In this document: positions 8,868-16,800 of the stretch, one piece after another
Layout of the letters: every line of letters begins with the position of its first letter
How positions within the stretch are numbered: the stretch's first letter is position 1
Origin: Vibrio mexicanus
Lineage (GTDB): Bacteria; Pseudomonadota; Gammaproteobacteria; Enterobacterales; Vibrionaceae
Direction: 5' to 3'
NCBI RefSeq assembly: GCF_001012815.1
Contig: NZ_JYJP01000022.1
Coordinates: 1-38,438 of the forward strand
Length of the DNA: 38,438 bases
Translations under genes and position numbers: made by a program
The notes under the pieces: generated by a model
What the model was told of the DNA's origin: nothing
The model's input: only the letters and a program-made list of their open reading frames with translations
The model's database searches: none

Positions 8868-9431
8868 TCAATTAGGCTTGCTTTCTGTGAGGGTGCTTGC
8901 CTCAAATTTATAAATATCTTGTAAATGCGATAGTTTATCGATGAGCTCTAATATGTCTTCTATCAATTCAAGATTGATTGTTGAGTACCTGTCGGCAGCG
9001 ATGCTATTGGAACGGAACTTGGCTTTTGCGCAGCGAGCACTCATTTGATGCCATTCTCTGCTCTGCTGTTTGACCCGTTTGGAGTATAGGCCGAGTTGCG
9101 CAATGTATTCATCTAAATGCTCAACCATGGTATTTGCGGTTTTGATTTGTAGATTCATCCTATCGTGGAGTGGGGTTTTATCGGGCCGCCAAAAAGACTC
9201 AAGTTCTTGCTCTGTGAACTCCTGATGCAGAAAAATTTGACGTCGATACATGGTCAGTAAGGTGTTGTAGGCTGTTGCGTGTTGGTTGAACTGCTGGTCG
9301 ATCGCTTTCTGTTTATCAAGAGATCGGTTCCAATCTAATACGTCGCATTGCTGCCCAAAAGCAAGCAGGGGTAAAGTGAGGCCAACAAGTGCCGATAGCG
9401 TAAGTAAGACGTGGCGAATTGTTACAGCCAT
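8868..9431 (-). CDS. secreted helical protein of unknown function
   Basis: 187 residues with a clear signal peptide (residues 1 to about 26, ending near LLAFGQQ). The mature part has two cysteines (29 and about 135) and is mostly charged, helix-forming sequence without glycine-rich or catalytic motifs, suggesting a periplasmic helical bundle. I do not recognise the family. It is divergent from the SH3-like membrane protein gene (79-base gap) and upstream of the GGDEF-EAL gene on the same strand; a functional link to that gene's periplasmic CHASE domain is possible but only by position. Confidence 0.7.
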   Translation of the reverse strand: MAVTIRHVLLTLSALVGLTLPLLAFGQQCDVLDWNRSLDKQKAIDQQFNQHATAYNTLLTMYRRQIFLHQEFTEQELESFWRPDKTPLHDRMNLQIKTANTMVEHLDEYIAQLGLYSKRVKQQSREWHQMSARCAKAKFRSNSIAADRYSTINLELIEDILELIDKLSHLQDIYKFEASTLTESKPN

Positions 9432-9510
9432 TCAATACTCTCTGAAGATGAAATCAAGTAAAGTATAGAGAGCATTCTCGAATTAGACCTAGAACTTAGG
9501 ACAATAAATC

Positions 9511-10173
9511 ATGAAAAAAGGCTTGATGTTTATACTGTTACTGCTCGGTTTAGCGTGCGCGGGTGGCGGTGTCTATATTTTCTACTTGAAGCCTCAAATG
9601 GATGCAGAGAAGGCCGCAATGGAGCAAGTTGAAGAGCCTGCACCGATGGTCGAAGAAGAAGAGATGGAGCCACTGGTGGAGGAAAAACCACCAGTGACGG
9701 AGTTTTATGTTAACCCACCACAACTAGGAATTCGCGAATACCCAGACTACGATGCGTTTGTTGATAGCGTGATCTACCAAGGCGACAAGGTGTTCATCCT
9801 TGAAGAGCGAGATGGCTGGGGGCGAATTTCGCCTTATTACGTGTATGAAGAAGGGGGAGAAGAGGTAGCAGAGTGGCTCCCTATGGAGGCTCTAGTCGAA
9901 GAGCCGCCGGTGGTGAGTAAAGAAGAGCGAACCGAGATCTTGACTGCGTTTATTGAAAAGTCCGATGATTTCAAAGAGCACCAAGAGATGTTCCTAGCCA
10001 AGACGGATGAGCTGCTTAAAGAGGGTACGTGCAAGCCGTTTGATTTTGAAGAGCTTGGCGGTTGGGTCAGATCGGTTCGATTCGGTGAGGATGTGTACTT
10101 TGTCTACTGTGGTGGGCTTAATCAAGCCAACAAGATTTATCTCAATATTCAAACCGGGAAAATCTTCTATTAG
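9511..10173 (+). CDS. membrane-anchored protein with SH3-like domain
   Basis: 220 residues. An N-terminal membrane anchor (residues 5-27) is followed by a Glu/Pro-rich stretch (about 32-62) and then an SH3-type beta fold (FYVNPPQLGIREYPDYDA ... VYQGDKVFILEERDGWGRIS), with an alpha/beta C-terminal part containing two cysteines. SH3-like domains of this kind occur in periplasmic cell-wall or stress proteins. The exact role is unknown. The start ATG has AGGAC upstream. It is a single gene closed by a strong terminator. Confidence 0.75.
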   Translation: MKKGLMFILLLLGLACAGGGVYIFYLKPQMDAEKAAMEQVEEPAPMVEEEEMEPLVEEKPPVTEFYVNPPQLGIREYPDYDAFVDSVIYQGDKVFILEERDGWGRISPYYVYEEGGEEVAEWLPMEALVEEPPVVSKEERTEILTAFIEKSDDFKEHQEMFLAKTDELLKEGTCKPFDFEELGGWVRSVRFGEDVYFVYCGGLNQANKIYLNIQTGKIFY

Positions 10174-10215
10174 CTTGGTTTATTGTTGTTTTAACTCGAG
10201 AATCTGACTGAATGT

Positions 10216-10256
10216 AAAAGGCTAAAGAGACAATTAGATCTCTTTAGCCTTTTTTT
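10216..10256 (+). terminator. rho-independent terminator
   Basis: A 12-bp perfect stem, AGGCTAAAGAGA with TCTCTTTAGCCT, flanked by A and T runs ending in seven Ts. It closes the SH3-like gene. It also shows that the vemP start must lie further downstream than the first in-frame start at 10255. Confidence 0.93.
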
Positions 10257-10338
10257 GTTGCTTGTTGCGCGCCTTCACAGTAATGTCGCATCATCAAAGA
10301 TTCTAGAGCCGTTTTTCTGGAGAGTGAGTTTCGTGTTA

Positions 10339-10779
10339 ATGCTTCGTTTATTGCTGTGTGCGTTTATTGTGATGGCTATGCCCTCGCAAGCATTGGCATA
10401 CTTAGCAAAGAGTGAAGCTGACGTCGTTAACCGTTTAACGGTCGACTTGCACCAGTCTCCAATTGACCTTGCGGCCTTGAGCTACAATGATGCTCAGCAA
10501 CCTGCGTCGCCAGAATCATCAAGTCACGTTAAGCCAAGCTGTTCGGCTATTGTTAATTTAAGCCGCTGGAGCGTAAGTTCGCGAACGCTTGACCAAACGG
10601 ATGACAGCAACAGCTTTGGTGCAGATACCTACGCTGCCAAACATCGCTTATCTTCTCTCTTTACCTTGCCAATCTACGATGTGGATTACTGGCAAGGTGA
10701 TGTTTATGCCTCAAACTTCCGTCTTTCTGGTTGGAAGGAATCTAACGCTCTCTACGTCGCGCTCAATAGTCAGTTCTAA
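10339..10779 (+). CDS. vemP: VemP-like Sec-monitoring arrest peptide
   Basis: 146 residues, secreted, directly upstream of secD. The signal peptide is MLRLLLCAFIVMAMPSQALA. The C-terminus, FRLSGWKESNALYVALNSQF, closely resembles the translation-arrest segment recalled for Vibrio alginolyticus VemP (GWKETNAMYVALN type), in which the ribosome stalls a few codons from the end until Sec pulls the chain. Known role: stalling when export is slow opens an mRNA structure and switches on secDF2. ATG 10339 is used here; GTG 10333 is better spaced from GGAGAG (10319-10324) and may be the true start. The internal region is low in motifs. Identification rests on the C-terminal motif and on gene order. Confidence 0.82.
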   Translation: MLRLLLCAFIVMAMPSQALAYLAKSEADVVNRLTVDLHQSPIDLAALSYNDAQQPASPESSSHVKPSCSAIVNLSRWSVSSRTLDQTDDSNSFGADTYAAKHRLSSLFTLPIYDVDYWQGDVYASNFRLSGWKESNALYVALNSQF

Positions 10780-10780
10780 T

Positions 10781-10877
10781 GGCTCACTAATGACCATTTA
10801 GGTCGTTAGACCTCAGTAATCACACCCATTAAAAATACATAGATTTTAGACTTGACCTCGTGGTCAAGGGATGAGCC
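10781..10877 (+). promoter_or_regulatory. vemP-secD intergenic RNA switch covering the secD ribosome binding site
   Basis: GGCTCA (10781-10786), two bases after the vemP stop, is complementary to TGAGCC (10872-10877), next to the secD Shine-Dalgarno AAGGGA (10866-10871). Inside are a hairpin TAATGACC/GGTCGTTA (10788-10808, loop ATTTA), an alternative GGTC/GACC hairpin (10801-10812), and CTTGACC-TCGT-GGTCAAG (10851-10868), which covers part of the Shine-Dalgarno. A ribosome stalled near the Gln codon 10771-10773 would reach about 10786 and so hold GGCTCA open. Pairing is read from the sequence; the switching mechanism is by analogy with V. alginolyticus VemP-SecDF2. Confidence 0.65.
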
Positions 10878-10881
10878 GTAG

Positions 10882-12705
10882 ATGAAAAACAGACACTCTA
10901 GAGTGATCAACCGTTACCCTGCGTGGAAGTACGTGGTGTTAGTGGTGACGCTCGTTATTTTGGCACTAAGTGCTATTCCGACATGGTATGGCGAGCAGCC
11001 TGCCATCCAAATTCGTTCAACTGAGAAAACTGGAACCTTTAGATCTATTGATTCGTTGAATCGCCTGCTGATTGGTAGCAGTATTGAAGCCCGACAGATC
11101 GATCAAAATGGTCAGCAGTACACCATCATTTTTGATAACGAACATGATCAATCCAAAGCGCGAGATGTGCTTGACGATGAGTTATCAGAAACCGATACCA
11201 TCACATTCTCCTATGTATCCGTTGCACCTAAATGGCTAACCGATTTTGGCTTGCAGCCGATCAAACTTGGTTTGGACCTACGTGGTGGTGTTCAGTTCTT
11301 ATTGAACGTGGACTTGGATACCGCATTTAATGAGCAGCGTGTTGCGATTGCTGACGAAGTGCGAGCCATGTTAGTGGGTGAGCGCATTCGCGGTGTTCGC
11401 GTAGAAACGCTAGGAACCGATAGCTTAGAAATCCGAGCGCAAACAGCAGAAGGGATGCAGTCGGTACGTGAATTTGTACGCACTAACTATCAAGGATGGG
11501 ACGTAGAGAATCATTCTCGCCGTTTGGTGGTAAAACCGAGCGAGCAGTTCCGCAGTGAGTTTCGCAGTAACACCATTGCGCAGAACCTAAAGATTATGCG
11601 CGATAGGATCGAAGAGCTAGGCATTACCGAAGCACTCGTTCAAAGACAGGGTGAGAACAGCATTCGTATTGAATTGCCGGGTGTTCAAGATCCCGCTCAA
11701 GCGAAAAATGTGATTGGCGCAACTGCAAGTTTGGCCTTTCATCAAGTGAAGTCACCTTCAGAACGCGTAACACGCAGTGATTACGTTGTTGAAGACAACG
11801 ACGGCAACGATGTTGTGTTGGTGAAACGTCCTGTGCTTACGGGAGAGCACATTGTCAATGCACGTGCGGGTGTGGGCGAAATGGGCATGGCAGAGGTTAA
11901 CATCTCGTTGGATCATGCTGGTGGCCGTAAGATGAGTGATTTCTCTGGTGGTCATATAGGTGAGCCAATGGCAACGGTGTATCGTGAGTACACAACCAAT
12001 GCGAAAGGCGATACCGAGCTAAATGAGAAAGTCATCAGTGTCGCAACCATTCAGTCTCAACTCGGTAGTCAATTTAGAATTACCGGTGCGGGCAACATGC
12101 GTGATGCGCAAGAGCTTGCGCTATTGCTGAGAGCGGGCTCGCTAACCGCTCCAGTTACCATTGTTGAAGAGCGGACAATTGGCGCTTCACTTGGTGCAGA
12201 GAACATCAGAAATGGCTTTGCTTCACTCGCTTTAGGCTTGGGATTAACGCTGACGTTTATGGCACTTTGGTATCGCCGTTTAGGTTGGGTAGCCAATGTT
12301 GCACTGATCTCAAACATGATCTGTCTGTTGGGCCTTATTGCTTTACTACCAGGTGCGGTTCTGACTTTACCAGGTATCGCGGGTTTGGTGCTGACTGTGG
12401 GTATGGCGGTGGATACCAACGTACTGATATTTGAGCGGATTAAAGACAAGATGGCGGAAGGGCGAACCTTTGCTCAATCCATTGATCAAGGCTTCGACAG
12501 TGCAATCAGCACGATTTTGGATGCGAACATCACCACAATGATTACTGCAGTGGTTCTTTACTCTATCGGTAATGGCCCGATTCAAGGCTTTGCTCTCACT
12601 CTAGGGTTGGGTTTGCTAACCAGCATGTTTACCGGTGTGTTTGCTTCTAGAGCAATCATTAACTTGGTATGGGGTAAAGATCGTCGTCGCGATGTAAGGG
12701 TGTAA
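10882..12705 (+). CDS. secD: protein translocase subunit SecD
   Basis: 607 residues. SecD is the larger half of the SecDF complex, which uses the proton or sodium gradient to pull secreted chains out of SecYEG. N-terminal membrane helix (about 15-35), the DLRGG motif near residue 133, a large periplasmic region, and five C-terminal helices with the family motif GMAVDTNVLIFERIKD. Downstream of vemP, this is the SecDF2 type of marine vibrios, expected to be induced when export fails; such genomes usually hold a second secDF elsewhere. Two bases separate it from secF. Confidence 0.95.
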   Translation: MKNRHSRVINRYPAWKYVVLVVTLVILALSAIPTWYGEQPAIQIRSTEKTGTFRSIDSLNRLLIGSSIEARQIDQNGQQYTIIFDNEHDQSKARDVLDDELSETDTITFSYVSVAPKWLTDFGLQPIKLGLDLRGGVQFLLNVDLDTAFNEQRVAIADEVRAMLVGERIRGVRVETLGTDSLEIRAQTAEGMQSVREFVRTNYQGWDVENHSRRLVVKPSEQFRSEFRSNTIAQNLKIMRDRIEELGITEALVQRQGENSIRIELPGVQDPAQAKNVIGATASLAFHQVKSPSERVTRSDYVVEDNDGNDVVLVKRPVLTGEHIVNARAGVGEMGMAEVNISLDHAGGRKMSDFSGGHIGEPMATVYREYTTNAKGDTELNEKVISVATIQSQLGSQFRITGAGNMRDAQELALLLRAGSLTAPVTIVEERTIGASLGAENIRNGFASLALGLGLTLTFMALWYRRLGWVANVALISNMICLLGLIALLPGAVLTLPGIAGLVLTVGMAVDTNVLIFERIKDKMAEGRTFAQSIDQGFDSAISTILDANITTMITAVVLYSIGNGPIQGFALTLGLGLLTSMFTGVFASRAIINLVWGKDRRRDVRV

Positions 12706-12707
12706 TC

Positions 12708-13609
12708 ATGGTCAATTTCTGTAAAACAAATATTCGTCAAATTCGTTACTTCACCAGCGTCGTCTCTTTGGTTTTGATGGTGGTTTCGCTTGGTGCTTTG
12801 GCTATCAAAGGGCTTAACTTAGGATTAGACTTTACTGGCGGCATGGTGACAGAGGTTCAAGTGGACCGGAACCTAACCAGCAATCAGCTTCGTTCATTTG
12901 TGGTCGATGAACTGGGCGAGGGAGCAACGGTTACCCAATCAGGGGAAGAGGGCCGTTGGACCGTTCGTTACGCGCTTCCAGAAGAAGGACAAACAGCACC
13001 GGATGTGGCATCTGTTTTAAGTCAGGTTTCTAACGAAGTCAGCGTAGTCAGTAACAGCATGGTAGGCTCTCAAGTAGGAGAGGACCTCATTAACCAAGGC
13101 GGATTGGCGCTCTTGATCTCAATCTTGTCTATTCTGGGTTACTTGTGTTTCCGATTTGAATGGCGTTTAGCATCGGGTTCACTACTCGCCTTGGCGCACG
13201 ATGTGGTTGTTGTGTTGGGTTTCTTCGCGCTGACCCAAATGGAGTTCAACCTAACCGTGTTCGCTGCCGTGTTGGCAATTCTCGGTTATTCCTTGAATGA
13301 TTCCATCATCATTGCAGACCGTATTCGTGAGCTTTTGGTCGCGAAACAGAAAGAAGCGACAGAGGTCATCACTGACCAAGCGGTGATTGCGACTTTCTCA
13401 CGTACGGTTGTCACGTCAGGTACCACACTCATCACGGTTGGTGCTCTGTGGTTAATGGGAGGAGACGCCCTACGCGGCTTCTCAACGCAATGTTCATTGG
13501 CATCTTGTTTGGTAGTTGGTCGTCGATTTCAGTGGGTACTGTGTTACCGGAATGGCTGAAACTTGAACCAAAACACTACTTACCTGTAGAAGTGGACTCC
13601 GCGCCATAA
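12708..13609 (+). pseudogene. secF: protein translocase subunit SecF, frameshifted near the end (probably sequencing deletion)
   Basis: SecF partners SecD. The GLDFTGG motif, the periplasmic domain and the helices with ILGYSLNDSIIIADRIRELL are intact. After GGDALRGFS (about 13484) the frame is lost and the uncorrected ORF stops at 13559 with an unrelated tail. Reading TCAACG as TCAAACG restores NAMFIGILFGSWSSISVGTV and a stop at 13607-13609, a normal 300-residue SecF. The missing A lies in an A run, so an assembly error is likely. If the deletion is real, the last helix is lost and this SecDF copy is probably inactive. Confidence 0.88.
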
Positions 13610-13628
13610 GTAGTAAGATTTTTTAAAA

Positions 13629-13660
13629 AAACCCCGCGCAAAGTGGGGTTTAACTTTTTG
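13629..13660 (+). terminator. rho-independent terminator after secF
   Basis: AAACCCC (13629-13635) pairs with GGGGTTT (13645-13651), followed by AACTTTTT. A runs on the left side allow it to act on the other strand too, between secF and the convergent gene at 13712. Confidence 0.8.
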
Positions 13661-13711
13661 ATTCTATAGGACTTTACTATTGTAAATAGGAGAGAGTTAT
13701 CGCTAGTCCCA

Positions 13712-14122
13712 CTATGCAGGTTCGTGTTCACGCCAACTCGCCGTCACATTGTCGCTGAGCTTGAATGGTGCGCAGCCTGTACCTTGGTGATACTTCATCT
13801 GCCAACTGCCGTTAGAGCAAACCCAAAGCGACGAACGTTTGGTGAAATGACCTATGTGCCCTAAGCCATCATTCCAAGCAGTTTTGTAAAGTAGTAGAAC
13901 GACATTAGGCTCCATTTGCAGGCATTCGTAGTCTTGAGAGTGCAGCTGTCCTCGAGTGGGTTGTTCACTCTGCATCAAATTATTGATGGTGGTGAAATCA
14001 TAGCTATTGCCTGATTCGCCGATTTGTCGAAAATCAGGATGAAGCAGTCTTTTTACCTTATCTGGGCATTGACGAACCTGATATTGATGAAGAGCGACTT
14101 CAAGCTCTATAAGTCGATCCAT
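13712..14122 (-). CDS. SnoaL/DUF4440-like small protein
   Basis: 136 residues with the features of the NTF2/SnoaL-like cone fold seen in DUF4440 proteins: an N-terminal helix (LIELEVALHQYQVRQCPDKV), the HPDFRQIGESG strand, and C-terminal strands with WVCSNGSWQMKYHQGT. Such proteins are small cytosolic enzymes or binding proteins of varied role. ATG 14122 has GGAAG upstream at good spacing and is preferred to an upstream in-frame start at 14149. Function unknown. Confidence 0.7.
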   Translation of the reverse strand: MDRLIELEVALHQYQVRQCPDKVKRLLHPDFRQIGESGNSYDFTTINNLMQSEQPTRGQLHSQDYECLQMEPNVVLLLYKTAWNDGLGHIGHFTKRSSLWVCSNGSWQMKYHQGTGCAPFKLSDNVTASWREHEPA

Positions 14123-14190
14123 GTCTGACTTCCTATCGTGAATTATCACATTACTATAACGACCAAAGCGCTTTTGCTGTCAAGGGCTGG

Positions 14191-14355
14191 TTAGATCTCT
14201 GTCGGCTCTTGCTCATCGTTGGTGTCGTTTTCGGAAGCGCCATCACACTCATCTAAGATCATATCCATCGTCTCGTTTTCAAGAACTTCTGGATCGTCAT
14301 AGTGACGGACTACAAATGGGGTTAACATAACGCTCGATGGTAGGAAATGTTTCAT
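14191..14355 (-). CDS. small acidic hypothetical protein
   Basis: 54 residues, with a hydrophobic N-terminal third (MKHFLPSSVMLTPFVVRHY) and a strongly acidic tail rich in Asp, Glu and Asn. No signal or membrane segment is certain. GAGGAG stands 5 bases before the ATG, an excellent ribosome binding site that argues for real translation and for this start over one 11 codons upstream. Family not recognised. Confidence 0.55.
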   Translation of the reverse strand: MKHFLPSSVMLTPFVVRHYDDPEVLENETMDMILDECDGASENDTNDEQEPTEI

Positions 14356-14564
14356 TACGACTCCTCGGAACTCTATACGGATGAACAATCATCTACTGGT
14401 TTCCTACCTTATAAGAAATACGGAGGTTGGCTGCTTTGCGCTGTGTCATGATGAGCCGCATAGAGTAATATGAAATACGATTCTGGGTAGATGATCACAC
14501 TGGTCGTAAGCGAAAAGTTAGCGTAGTATCGCCCCCTAATCCTATAAAGTAGAGAAATAAAATA

Positions 14565-15238
14565 ATGAAATACGATTGGATTTTCTTTGACGCCGACGAA
14601 ACTCTATTCCACTTTGATGCGTTCAAAGGCATGCAGCTAATGTTCGAACGCAAAGGCGTTGATTTTACGCGTGATGATTTCGCAGAGTATCAAAAAGTGA
14701 ACAAACCTTTGTGGGTGGATTATCAAGATGGAAAGATTACCGCAGGCGACATTAAGCATCTTCGTTTTGTGGATTGGGCAGAGCGCTTAAAGACCACTAC
14801 ACAAGAGCTCAACAGTGCTTTCTTGCAAGCCATGGCAGACACTTGTTCGATGATCCCGGGCGCGAAAGAGCTTTTGGAAGCCTTCATGGAAATGTAAAGC
14901 TAGGGATTATCACTAACGGCTTTACTGAGTTACAAGCGGTGCGTTTGGAAAAGATGGGGCTGAGCAATCACTTTGATCATGTCATTATTTCTGAGCAAGT
15001 GGGCGTGGCTAAACCAGATTTGGGTATTTTCTCTCACGCACATGACACCATTGGGCGGCCTTGTAAGTCTAGGGTGTTAATGGTGGGCGATAACCTACAT
15101 TCGGACATTTTGGGTGGCGTGAACTTTGGATTTGATACCTGTTGGTTCAACGCTTCGGGGAGTGCAGCTCACCAAGAAATCAAGCCTAGTCTGACGGTTG
15201 AAAGTTTGGGTGAACTAAAACAGGTATTGGTTGCTTAG
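14565..15238 (+). pseudogene. yjjG: HAD-family 5'-nucleotidase YjjG, frameshifted (probably sequencing deletion)
   Basis: A haloacid dehalogenase-type phosphatase; E. coli YjjG is a house-cleaning nucleotidase of 225 residues acting on dUMP/dTMP and non-canonical nucleotides. Motif I FFDADETLF gives the nucleophile and acid Asp residues, motif II is LGIITNGF (Thr), motif III lysine is in VAKPDLGIF, and motif IV is MVGDNLHSDILGG. The frame breaks near 14883; one extra base in GCCTTCAT restores the sequence ELLEAL-HGNVKLG and a 224-residue protein. All catalytic motifs survive. The 3' end meets the convergent WYL regulator gene. Confidence 0.88.
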
Positions 15239-15950
15239 TTGGGCACCTTGCATATTGGCGATCACGCATCTGGGGGGCATAGAGCGCCAAAAAGTGAGGG
15301 AATGATTTAGTACTGTTCGTTTCGAAGGTTTCATCTAGCACTGACATTGATTGAATACGATCTAAGCGGAAATGGCGATAGTCATCTCTCAGCTCGCACC
15401 ACGCGACTAGCGTCCAGTTTCTTCCCCAGAACATTTGGCCGAGCGGCTGCAACTTTCGCTCGGTTTTCGCACCTTTTTCATCGCTATAAAAGATAGATAC
15501 CTTGTGCTTTGCATCTGTAGCATGGCGCAACAGCTTACCACGTTTCGCAGTTTCTGATTGAGTGTGGAAATCGGGAACCAAAATAGGAAAGGCTTCCACC
15601 TGCTGCTTTAACTTGTCTGGTAAAACGGATAAGATTTTGGTTGAAGCACTTCTAGATGCCTCGGCAAGCTCTTCATCTGACCAAGCTCTGACCATTCTCA
15701 TGCCAAGCTCTAGTGCCATCATCTCTTTTTCAGTAAACATAAGCGGTGGTAGGTGAGAGCCAGCTTGTAAAACGTAGCCAACCCCCGCCTCTCCCAGAAT
15801 AGGAACTCCAGAGTTAATCAATGACTGAATGTCGCGATAGATGGTTCGTTCGCTGACTTCCATCGTTCGAGCAAGCTCTGCGGCAGTGGTTGCATAGCGT
15901 TTCGAGCGTAGCAGTGTCAGTAGTTCGAACAATCGTTCTGATTTACTCAT
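15186..15950 (-). CDS. YafY-type HTH-WYL transcriptional regulator
   Basis: 254 residues as read: N-terminal DeoR-like helix-turn-helix (RYATTAAELARTMEVSERTI, residues 18-37), then a WYL domain (KVSIFYSDEKGAKTERKLQP ... WGRNWTLVAWCELR), a ligand-sensing module of bacterial regulators. It is the second gene of an operon with the ABM-fold gene 24 bases upstream. The last 16 codons overlap yjjG by 53 bases and look unlike the family; one extra C in the CCC run near 15241 would end the protein as RCPN at about 15235, giving 238 residues. So the C-terminus is doubtful, the family is not. Ligand unknown. Confidence 0.82.
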   Translation of the reverse strand: MSKSERLFELLTLLRSKRYATTAAELARTMEVSERTIYRDIQSLINSGVPILGEAGVGYVLQAGSHLPPLMFTEKEMMALELGMRMVRAWSDEELAEASRSASTKILSVLPDKLKQQVEAFPILVPDFHTQSETAKRGKLLRHATDAKHKVSIFYSDEKGAKTERKLQPLGQMFWGRNWTLVAWCELRDDYRHFRLDRIQSMSVLDETFETNSTKSFPHFLALYAPQMRDRQYARCPTKQPIPVLVHPNFQPSD

Positions 15951-15974
15951 TGAAGTCCCTTAGAGTCTGTAAAA

Positions 15975-16289
15975 TTAGTCAGTTTGGCATGAACTCATTT
16001 TAATCACTTCGTGCTTCATATCCAGTGATGCTGGATCAATCAGTGACATCAATGGTTTACAGTCTTCACTTGTTTCAAACTGTTCTCCGGCCGCTCTGGC
16101 TTCTTCTATTGAATTCCAATAGACAACATCGGTCCAAGTTCCCGTCTCTTCATGTTGGCTAAGAGAACGGTAAAGAAACCCTGGCAGTGAGGAAATGAAT
16201 GTTTGGCTCTGTTTGGTTGCGGCAATAAGGTCTTGCTCAGTTGCGCCAGCGACGAGTGCGTATTTAACCGTTTCAATTACGTTGCTCAT
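15975..16289 (-). CDS. ABM-fold (antibiotic biosynthesis monooxygenase-like) protein
   Basis: 104 residues resembling the dimeric alpha+beta ABM/EthD-like fold: first strand VIETVKYALVAGA, a helix, LPGFLYRSLSQHEETGTW, then WTDVVYWNSIEEARAAGEQF, a typical ABM pattern. Members include small cofactor-free oxygenases and haem-degrading enzymes, but many are uncharacterised. AAAGGGA upstream is a good ribosome binding site. It is first gene of a two-gene operon with the WYL regulator, which probably controls it. Confidence 0.75.
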   Translation of the reverse strand: MSNVIETVKYALVAGATEQDLIAATKQSQTFISSLPGFLYRSLSQHEETGTWTDVVYWNSIEEARAAGEQFETSEDCKPLMSLIDPASLDMKHEVIKMSSCQTD

Positions 16290-16629
16290 GGTATATCCCT
16301 TTCGATTTCATGTTGAATCACGCGTTATTGCGCTTGAGTACATAGTAGGGAGTGCAAGTGACAGATCCTGTCAGGAGTGTTTCAGCATTAGGCAGATTCC
16401 CATTTATTTTTGGGAAAGCGATAACTTGGCCCTGCTGGACTTTCGAGTTTTATCAATACTATTAGTGACTTGCTTTGGTTAGCTGGGCTGTTTCTACAGG
16501 GTAAATAAAAATGAATAAAGTTATAAAAAGTGACAAAAATACTAATCACGTTGATTGTCAATAAATCGGGTTTGAGGTGAGGGTATAACTGCATGCGTTA
16601 AAGACTTCTACTACAGGTAAGGGTAAGCA
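16290..16629. promoter_or_regulatory. intergenic region with TGACAG-ATC-CTGTCA operator candidate
   Basis: This 340-base gap carries divergent control signals. Bases 16359-16373 form a perfect 6-3-6 inverted repeat, TGACAG-ATC-CTGTCA, 70 bases upstream of the ABM gene; a dimeric regulator such as the WYL protein of the same operon could bind there. On the right a Shine-Dalgarno-like GGTAAGGGTAAG precedes the small ORF at 16630. No convincing -35/-10 pair could be fixed. Confidence 0.4.
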
Positions 16630-16800
16630 ATGCGCAATCTTCTTAAATCAAAATTATGGCTAGTTGTTGCAGGAGCGTTTTTGGGAATTGTTGTTACAGC
16701 TAAGATTATCACTTTCAATGAGGAAGAGGCGCTCGCCGAAGACTTTCCTATCGGTAGTTTTGAAGTTCAAGTCTTTTTTGAACAGCAAAATGTTATGTAG
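16630..16800 (+). CDS. small single-span membrane protein
   Basis: A 56-residue ORF: basic start MRNLLKSK, a hydrophobic segment (residues 9-28, LWLVVAGAFLGIVVTAKIIT), then an acidic tail. This fits a positive-inside, single-pass inner-membrane peptide with the tail in the periplasm. GGTAAGGGTAAG at the right distance upstream supports translation. It overlaps the 3' end of the convergent LysR gene by 8 bases. No family recognised. Confidence 0.6.
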   Translation: MRNLLKSKLWLVVAGAFLGIVVTAKIITFNEEEALAEDFPIGSFEVQVFFEQQNVM

